Shown here: positions 56,701 through 64,000 of the stretch, piece after piece
Layout: every line of letters begins with the position of its first letter
Position numbering within the stretch: position 1 is the stretch's first letter
Source of the DNA: Hermatobates lingyangjiaoensis
Taxonomy: Eukaryota; Arthropoda; Insecta; Hemiptera; Hermatobatidae
Length of the DNA: 64,000 nt
Reading direction: 5' to 3'
NCBI GenBank assembly: GCA_026182355.1
Contig: JAPFBL010000007.1
Coordinates: 1,488,001-1,552,000, forward strand
Notes under the pieces: model-generated
The model's database searches: none
What the model was told of the DNA's origin: nothing
Seen by the model: the letters and a program-made list of their open reading frames with translations, nothing else
Made by a program: the position numbers and the translations under genes

Positions 56701-59700
56701 AGTTTTGAATGTCATTTGAGTATGGAAAACTGGCAAATTACAGATGTATTTTGTTCTCCAAATATAATTACAGCAACCTTATAACAGAGTGTTATATAAA
56801 AGTGTTAGGAAAAAGCTAACACTTACTCATAGTAAACTGGATTTTTATGAGTTTTGACAAAGGGAAAGAAATGTGGGTTTATAAAAAACACTATCCTAAT
56901 AAAATTCTGAGAGTAATAATTTTATAAAACATTAAAATGAAAACATATTTCCAAATTATAATCCACATTTTTTGAAATAATATAAATAGAATTATGTTTC
57001 ACAAAAACCAGAGATAATAATTTTTGAAAATATTGTAAGACACTCATATCTAATAAAATACAAAAAAAATTGTTTAGTTCATAGATGCAATATTAAATTA
57101 ATATATTTCTGCTCTTCATAGGTGTGGTGTTAGTAACTATTCGTACAACAATATTATAAAGTGTTCAAGGATAAAATATATAATAAAGTTTTTAAAGTGT
57201 TATTCGTTTTTTATTAATTTATAAACATATTACATTAATGAAAATTTCATTAGATTTTATATACATTGTTATTATTACAGTGATTATTATATTTAGTATA
57301 CAGAAAATAAATAGAAATATATTGAGCATTTTGATTTATGCAATTCATTTCTTCGTTTAATAAATGGAATTCGTCCTCAATGAAATTTTTAAATAGTGAT
57401 AATAATCAATTAAAAGGAGATTTTGTGAATAAGATACAATGATTTCAAACACCACTATATTGTTTAAATAGATAAGCTTTAAGGCAGGATTTAAAGTAGA
57501 TATTCATGATTTAATTATAGAAGGAACAAATAAAAATAATTTCCACATTTTTTAAACAACACAAAATCAGGAGTGGCCTACACTCAACTTGTTAAAAGTA
57601 AACACAATATGAAACTCATTTTGTTTTGTTGTTATGTGGCAATTCATAGATATTAATCAATTATGTATCAGATGTTTACATGTGGCTATAATAATTTCAT
57701 TAGTTAAATAAAATTGAAGTCATTGATCAATCTGACATGTTATTAAAATTAAATTTAACAGAAGGCCTAAATTTCATGGGACACGTTTACTCCCATTCCA
57801 TACCGATCATATTGTACATCCAATTGTAACTAAATTGAACTTCAGATTTTAAATTCTTTAATAACGTTCTTAAATGTGCATAGAGAAGTATCCCTCACTT
57901 CTATATTTCTTGGTGTGATTAGTCAACATTTTTATCCTCTCCAATCCGATTAGCTCGCATTCAAATATAATGCGATCAAAGGTTTCTGCCTCCTCTAGGC
58001 AGAGTTCTGCATTCTTTGTCTAATGTCAAATACAACTTCCATTCATAGTTCACAAATTTCTAATAGATGTTCTAAATATATATTCAAACTCTCGCTTTGT
58101 AGAGACAGTATTCTATATGACAGTTCAGTTGGAATGAGATTTTTAAACTAAACTGGACCCAGCTTTTTTTCGATACCGTTTAACTTCTTTTTTCTTGAGC
58201 TATTTGCCAAGGTGTTTCAGACTGCAGGATGTTTGCATGGTTCCAAACATTTTCAAATTGTTTACTAATATATCCCCAGATGTTCCTCTCTTCCGGTACT
58301 CACATCAAAACCAAATTATTTTCACTTTTTACATTATTAATTTTTATTATTCTTCTAGTAATCATAGAAAATTGACAATTTGCATTGAATACCATATTTG
58401 AGTATTATATAGAAAAATGCCATAACTTTTTATATTATTAAAAATTGAAAAGAGAAAATCATACTTAACTCTTTACTTAACCTGTGTTTATTCCTCATTT
58501 TATTTATGTCTAAGTTAACAAAAGAAAAATTATTCAACAAGAATCGAAATGGTGAATCCTGGTAACTTCAAACCAACATTATGAAGTGTTAATTGAATGC
58601 AGTTATTTGATTTGCATAAAATAGTCATATATATATATATATAAAAAAAATAATAATATATGTAAATTAATGTAACTAAAATGGTACACATAGATGAGGT
58701 TGCTGACTACCTTGATCTCTCAGAAGTGACATACTAATCTATTCTGTGTGAGTTTTATTGTAATGCTGGAGCAAGTACAAGTATATACTCGTATCATAGG
58801 AAACTTAAGTTACTTGTTATGAAAATATTTTGAACTACAGAAATAAACTTGCAAGATGAAACAATTCAAGCCGACATTGCATACAGGTATAATTTTCATA
58901 TAAACAAATGGTGGTTAGTTATACCATTAACTACCTCTAACAACATATTATATAAAGATAAGTTTTATACTTGGTAGAAAGAGAAAAATAATCTGAATGA
59001 TGTAACATCATCATCATTATTATCAAAGTAACGGCCTCTTAAAGCTATAACTATTAAAATTTACTACATTTTCATAACATTGTAAAATGATGACTGTCAT
59101 ATTTGAAAAAATCACTTTCTTAAATTGATTAATAATGAATTTGATAATACTTTTAATTATAGCACACTTGAGTATAGACTAAACCAGACTTTTTCAAAGA
59201 AAAATTAAAGAAATAAAATTCTTATGAAAATAATTTTTACTTTTTAAGAGTTATAAATAAAGCAAAACTGTCGCCATTATTCTCTAGTTGTGTTACGCTT
59301 TCGGGAGTGCATATAAATATAGTTCTAATAATTTAGAAGTTTATTCACTCAACTTGATATTTCAAACAAAGATAACTTCAAAGAGTAAGTACGATTTTCA
59401 ATACAACTTATTTGTATAATAAATACTTCAGTAGTTTAATATTAATAACAAATGAAAATAATAAGAAATTAGTTACTGCTTTCAATAAATATGGCGGGTT
59501 GATATTTAAATCTTTTTGCTAAATTATAATCTTGTCGGTTAATCATAAAAAAAGATTAAAATGCTTATTATGGCTTATTTCTGAAGTATAACTATCTACT
59601 TTATTATCAGTTTTATTGTAATGCTAAAGTGAGTACATATTTGTTACAGAATATTTTACTTAAAAATTATAACTATTTTAACTAGAAATATATTGTAAAT

Positions 59701-60965
59701 TAAGATGTTCATACTTAATTACTTAAGGTATTTTTACTTACTTTATTTTATTTACTTAATTTAAGATGAATGAAGAAATATTATTTCCGTTAAGTTATTA
59801 AAAGGAATTGTGAAAGTTATACTTCTTATAATTTAGTAGTGTTAGTTAAACAAAATATGTTTGATAAATATAACATTAAGGGTGAAGATATTTATACTTC
59901 ATAAATAATATAGTATTAAGCATTGTATATTGCATATATGAAGCATATTACGACTTTGATGTCCTAAAAATGGGATAATATTAATTTAACAATCATTGTA
60001 AATTAAGAAGGTGTTATTATTAAGTTATTGATAAGTAGCGAAGTTTGTACTGCGATCGTAATTTAATAAGAAAGATATTTTAATCCTTTAATGAGTATTG
60101 ACACAATTAATAGAGTTAACATTATTTAATAATAACCTCTACTATCTTTTTCAACAGCTTCAACTATTGATTACCTCTTCATTATAATCAGTAATATGCT
60201 TCTAGGCTCATTAGGATAAATAATTGAATATGAACTGTTATTGTTCTCAACAAGTGAGGTCCCAAACATTACAACTCATTTTGATCGTTTAGAGATACCT
60301 CTCTTTAAGGGAGGAGACCTCTAATCACGAATTACAGTATTTTTCCAAAATCTATTATTATTTATTTATAATTTGAATAATGAAGGCTGACACATCAGAA
60401 TACTCAGTTAATTAAATAGATTATTTATGAATTTGATAAAATATTTACTCACAGTAATGTTGAGTCTAGAGTACTTCAGTTTTTTTTATGTTGTGTAAAA
60501 ATTATACTTTGCACAGTATTCTGTTTATAGTCATTCATGTAGATTATTTCTACATTATAATCCTTTATATTAAGTAGTCAAAAATTAATTATAATAATGA
60601 TTAAGTTAATGATGATATGTTGCCCCTTCATTTAGTTAGTGCATGGAAGGCTATCAAATGTATTATGCACAAATTTTTTTCTTTTAATATCTTCACAGAT
60701 GTAATATGTTTAATAAATGAAATAACACCACATATTTTTTTTTTTTGCTTCGACCTCTGATTTGATTCTTGTTTATTTTTTGTTTTATATAAAATAAAGG
60801 TTATTTTTATTTGATATTATTAAGAATCTGTGATTCTGACAAATAATCACAGAAGTAAATTATTATTTGACTTTCTTTGTCTTCCTAGTATCTAAACTAA
60901 ATTTGCTTTTTATTAAACTTCATATTGTTATGTCATGTGAACATAACAAATGTTATTGTAAGAAT
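53716..60965. other. Long AT-rich stretch, nothing recognised
   Basis: Very AT-rich with many T/A homopolymers. Frames (for example 56010-56240 minus, 58195-58401 plus) show no domains. The edge motif GAGTGTAGGCCACTCC occurs on the minus strand near 57569-57600. Small TA tract at 58627-58644. It may be a long intron or an intergenic region. Confidence 0.5.
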
Positions 60966-60970
60966 TAACA

Positions 60971-61063
60971 AATAATTCATTATTAGGAGAAGAACTACAT
61001 AGTTTTTGTCATGGTTCGACATTGACAAAAACTATGTAGTTCTTCTCCTAATAATGAATTATT
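60971..61063. repeat. Perfect 41-bp inverted repeat with 11-nt loop
   Basis: Arms 60971-61011 and 61023-61063 are exact reverse complements (inner ends TTTTTGTCA / TGACAAAAA, loop TGGTTCGACAT). It lies about 500 bp upstream of the candidate gene start at 61552. No family match within the window. Confidence 0.85.
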
Positions 61064-61551
61064 GGTATCAGGAATTTCACAATTTTGTATCAAACTTCTA
61101 AGAATTATTCTCACCCAAACACACTCAGATATCATCAAAACAATATCAGAAATGTCTTTAGAGCACATCAAGACGTTTAAATCAATCAAAATATCAAAAT
61201 CAAATTTTTCATTATCACTACATTTTATTTACAGTGAAGAAAAATATTGTTACCTAAACCTATTCTTAAATCATTTAATAATAACTTATTTCTGGAAGTT
61301 ATTTCAAAAAAGAGATGTTATATTTTAAATTTAAATTATAACTATTATTCTCAGTTACTAAACGAAATAAATTATTTCAGACAACTACTACCGAACATTA
61401 AGAAATTTGTTTGATCTTATGGTATAATTAAGCAAAAACCAGTCATAGTGGGGTTGTCCCCTCTGTTGTAGAACTGTGTGAGTGAACTTTTGGACTCTGT
61501 AAAGACCTTTCCATTTTCAACCAGTTCGTGACTGCTCTGCATCAAAGAAAT

Positions 61552-61584
61552 ATGGCGGAAAATGCACTGTGGCTTATGCCAAAG
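61552..61584 (+). CDS. Putative first coding exon (partial gene, runs off the right edge)
   Basis: ATG at 61552 in a strong start context (A three bases upstream, G directly after) reads MAENALWLMPK, then the splice donor GTAATA at 61585 in phase 0. Joined to the 62077-62104 exon it continues VQTKGYLYTG without a stop. The upstream TGA in frame about 75 bases before supports ATG 61552 as the start. The 61440-61550 segment is less AT-rich than its surroundings, as expected of a 5' untranslated region. The product is not recognised from 21 residues. The KGYLYTG end could begin a PH-like or similar beta-rich domain, but that is speculative. Confidence 0.5.
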
Positions 61585-61796
61585 GTAATATTAACAATTT
61601 ATCTTTCTTCACAGATAGGGTCATTTGATATTTTATGCCTACATTAGTCTTTGTGTATATAGTTAGATTTATGTTATATTTGTTATGTGAAAGTTAAGTA
61701 GAAGTTAATTTCATTCTTTACTTCTATTAATTACTTCTTTTTGATTCACCAATATCAAACAAACCTAAAATAAGAGTTAAAAAAGAGATGTGATAT

Positions 61797-61915
61797 AAAA
61801 ATATTTTAATGAATTGAAGAAGAAATATGAGTTCCCTATCAAACATAGTCTCATATAATGAAGAAGACATCGTCAAGTTCATGTCTCTCTGAAGACAAGA
61901 ATAAATAGTTATTAT
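61797..61915 (+). repeat. Diverged direct repeat, copy 1
   Basis: AATGAATTGAAGAAGAAAT, GTTCCCTATC, CATATAATGAAGAAGACA and TCTCTCTGAAGACAAGAATA recur in the same order at 62674-62800. It lies in the proposed intron before the microexon. Confidence 0.85.
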
Positions 61916-62076
61916 CATAGACTTTTATTTAAAAATTACAATTGACAATTAGTATATATTGTTATAAGGAAGAAAGAGTATTATTTAATTTTAGCTAGTC
62001 ACAACCACAACTGACAAAGAGTCTACAATATTTTGCATTACCATTGAGTTATATTAACATGTGTGTACTGTTGCAG

Positions 62077-62104
62077 GTACAGACGAAAGGATACCTGTAC
62101 ACAG
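62077..62104 (+). CDS. Putative 28-nt microexon of the same gene
   Basis: Bounded by a good acceptor (TACTGTTGCAG, ending at 62076) and a consensus donor GTAAGT (62105-62110). In the phase set by the first exon it encodes VQTKGYLYT plus the first base of the next codon. The next exon must begin in phase 1. The best-looking downstream acceptor (CATTTGCAG, ending at 62914) gives a stop after about 13 codons in that phase, so the true third exon is probably beyond 64000. Confidence 0.45.
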
Positions 62105-62673
62105 GTAAGTGGGCATGTTTATGTGTTTATTGCATGTAATCAGAGTATGTTTATGTGTTTAGCTTATAATTCATACTTATTATACTCAACAATGTTACTG
62201 GGGTTTTCATTATTTTGTTTGCTGTAAGAGATGTTTATATTGATAAGAGTGAAAGCGGATTGGAAATCAAGCAGATATTCCAAGCTCATACACTGTTTAA
62301 AACCCTCTCACTTCATTTGTTCCTCTCAGAGATATCGTGACCTATTATTCCCCTAGAACAGTGATTCTCAAAGGGTGTCTACAAGATTTCTAAGTGCACC
62401 TGAAATCAGGTAATAACCTGAGTTATTCAGAATTTGAGCATTCAGGCATAAAAAAGTAGTTGCCATACCTCACCTTACGCATTATATCTCTTTCTGTGAG
62501 TGAATCATTATGATGAGTGATAAGTAACAGCTATTTTATCTAAAGAATATCTTCTTGACGTAAACAGGTTATATATGCAGCGAATTTGTTCTTATAATGG
62601 CGAGATTCAATTTGTCCACTCTGAGTAAAATTATATAGTTGGCAAAAACATTATTCCCTAGTCAAAACAGGCG

Positions 62674-62800
62674 AAACATAAATATATTTCAATGAATTGA
62701 AGAAGAAATGCCAGTTCCCTATCGAACAGAGTCCCATATACTGAAGAAGACACCCTGTTTCATCAAGCTCATATCTCTCTGAGGACAAGAATAAACAAAC
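62674..62800 (+). repeat. Diverged direct repeat, copy 2
   Basis: Second copy of the 61797-61915 segment with extra bases (GTTTCATCAAGC region). It lies after the microexon, so the microexon sits between two copies. Confidence 0.85.
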
Positions 62801-63067
62801 TTCCTGAAAGTAAGTTTCATTTCCTACATTTTTAAAAAAAAATTTTCTCACATAGTATTTGACAAAATAACAAATTCCTTGAACTTGTGTATAGTGTACT
62901 TTGACCATTTGCAGACTTCAGAGTTCTCCGGACATTACAGTATCAGAACCACTAACGAGAACCTGACAAAGGCTACAAACAAGGGCTGCTATTTAAACTT
63001 TCTGCTGTTGCAAATTGTGTTTCATAAAAGATGCCTAGTAATGAGATTTTTATATCGACTTACATTT

Positions 63068-64000
63068 GTTGAATAGGTATATGTTTTATGATCAATTATT
63101 TCTATTTTATTCTTTCAAAACGATTATGTGTCTTTAGGGTTAAAATAGTTTAAGAGCGTTATAAAGAGGTATGATTATATTATTATTTTAATTCTACTGT
63201 GTTTACGAATTTATAGTTAAATGGGTATATGTTTTATGCTCTTTAAGTCAACATTTACATGACTATTTCTACCAAATCTTGGAAAATATATTTATTTAGG
63301 TATATAAACGATTTTCAGGTGTTCAGATAGGTATGATTATATTCTTATTTTAATTCTACCATACTATGTATATGTGAACTTACAGTTTTAAGTATGTATG
63401 TGTTTTGTTCTCCATAAACATTTGCATGACTGTTTCTATTCTACCCTATAATGCAAAGTATATTTATTTAGGTATATAAACGCTTTTCAGGTGTTCAGAT
63501 AGGTATGATTATATTCTTCTTTTAAATGTACTGTGTGTATGTGAACTTATAATGTTAAGTAGGTATGTGTTTTGTTCTCCATTATTCTACCCTATAATGC
63601 AAATTATATTTATTTAGGTATATAAACGCTTTTCAGGTTTTCAGATAGGTATGATTATATTCTTCTTTTAAATGTACTGTGTGTATGTGAACTTATAATG
63701 TTAAGTAGGTATGTGTTTTGTTCTCCATTATTCTACTCTATAATGCAAATTATATTTATTTAGGTATATAAACGATTTTCAGATGTTCAGATAGGTATGA
63801 TTATATTCTTATTTTAATTCTACTGTGTATATGTGAACTTATAATGTTAAGTAGGTTTGTATTTTATGATCTTTAAGTCTACATAAATATAATTATTTCT
63901 ATTTTACATAATTATTTTAAGTCATTTGCTCTTGGAGGAGGGGAATGTCTTTGAGGTGTATAAATAGGTATAACTGCTTTGTTTTTGTAATTCTGTATTT
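63068..64000. repeat. 146-172 bp tandem repeat array, open at the right edge
   Basis: The word AGGTATGATTATAT starts near 63167, 63329, 63501, 63647 and 63793, with a diverged start at 63965. Spacings are 162, 172, 146, 146 and 172. The two 146-bp units are nearly identical; longer units carry an extra TTTACATGACTATTTCTA-like segment. The array continues past the window. Confidence 0.95.

Noticed and set aside
62915..62972. Third exon of the 61552 gene after the acceptor at 62914
   Set aside because: In the required phase it meets a stop after about 13 codons; the open frame there is in a different phase.

Overview
The window looks like AT-rich, intron- and repeat-dominated nuclear DNA of an arthropod, most probably an insect. 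This is inferred from the mobile-element mix (a Tc1/mariner transposase relic, an RNase H-bearing non-LTR retrotransposon, tRNA- and 5S-derived SINEs, Penelope-like retroelement pieces) and from GT-AG splice signals around short reading frames. A hemipteran is a guess only. No bacterial operon, rRNA operon, intact tRNA gene, CRISPR array or complete multi-exon gene is visible. Host coding sequence is limited to three exon-sized candidates: one at about 47.4-47.6 kb (+), one at 48.3-48.5 kb (-) with a consensus splice donor and a CRE/TATA-bearing upstream island, and a two-exon 5' end at 61.55-62.10 kb (+) with a 28-nt microexon, whose rest would lie beyond the right edge.

The dominant theme is a set of foldback repeats, named here A to E, that look like terminal repeats and 5' ends of several Penelope-like element (PLE) families. 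Family A: 0.13, 6.9, 7.2, 21.1, 25.7, 32.3, 43.5-44.2 and 53.4 kb. Family B: 0.44, 6.6, 7.8, 8.05, 9.14, 18.6-19.0, 32.2, 33.6, 43.0-43.4, 44.2 and 44.6 kb. Family C: 9.0, 9.2, 17.7, 26.6 and 44.3 kb. Family D: 9.4, 26.65-27.26 and 44.4 kb. Family E: 14.9 and 28.5 kb. Most abut (TA)n tracts. A PLE reverse-transcriptase relic lies at 5.7-6.1 kb (-). Three related copies of a short lysine-rich reading frame follow family D repeats. Several families carry a hammerhead-ribozyme-like core (CTGANGA, stem II, GAAA, a two-base-pair stem III, and a stem I closing the structure). The best copy is at 33675-33717.

Other layout. 9.7-10.4 kb: mariner-type transposase pseudogene. 10.4-11.0 and 13.85-14.88 kb: purine-rich DNA, the second a seven-unit 148-bp satellite. 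11.8-13.4 and 49.5-50.3 kb: two copies of a non-coding repeat, with a third fragment at 3.7 kb. 36.4-36.8 kb: compound trinucleotide repeat. 39.7-40.8 kb: direct duplication. 41.8 kb: 5S rRNA-derived SINE. 45.8-46.9 kb: RNase H and 3' end of a LINE. 50.9-51.6 kb: RT domain of a similar LINE. tRNA-derived SINEs lie at 20.4, 24.1, 26.2, 29.8, 35.8, 38.9 and 51.6 kb; two of them end in a 3' tail matching the LINE, which suggests the LINE mobilised them. The right edge is a 146-172 bp tandem array.

Most of the rest (notably 52-61 kb) is low-complexity AT-rich sequence in which nothing could be recognised. All homology calls come from reading motifs by eye; none was confirmed by a database search.
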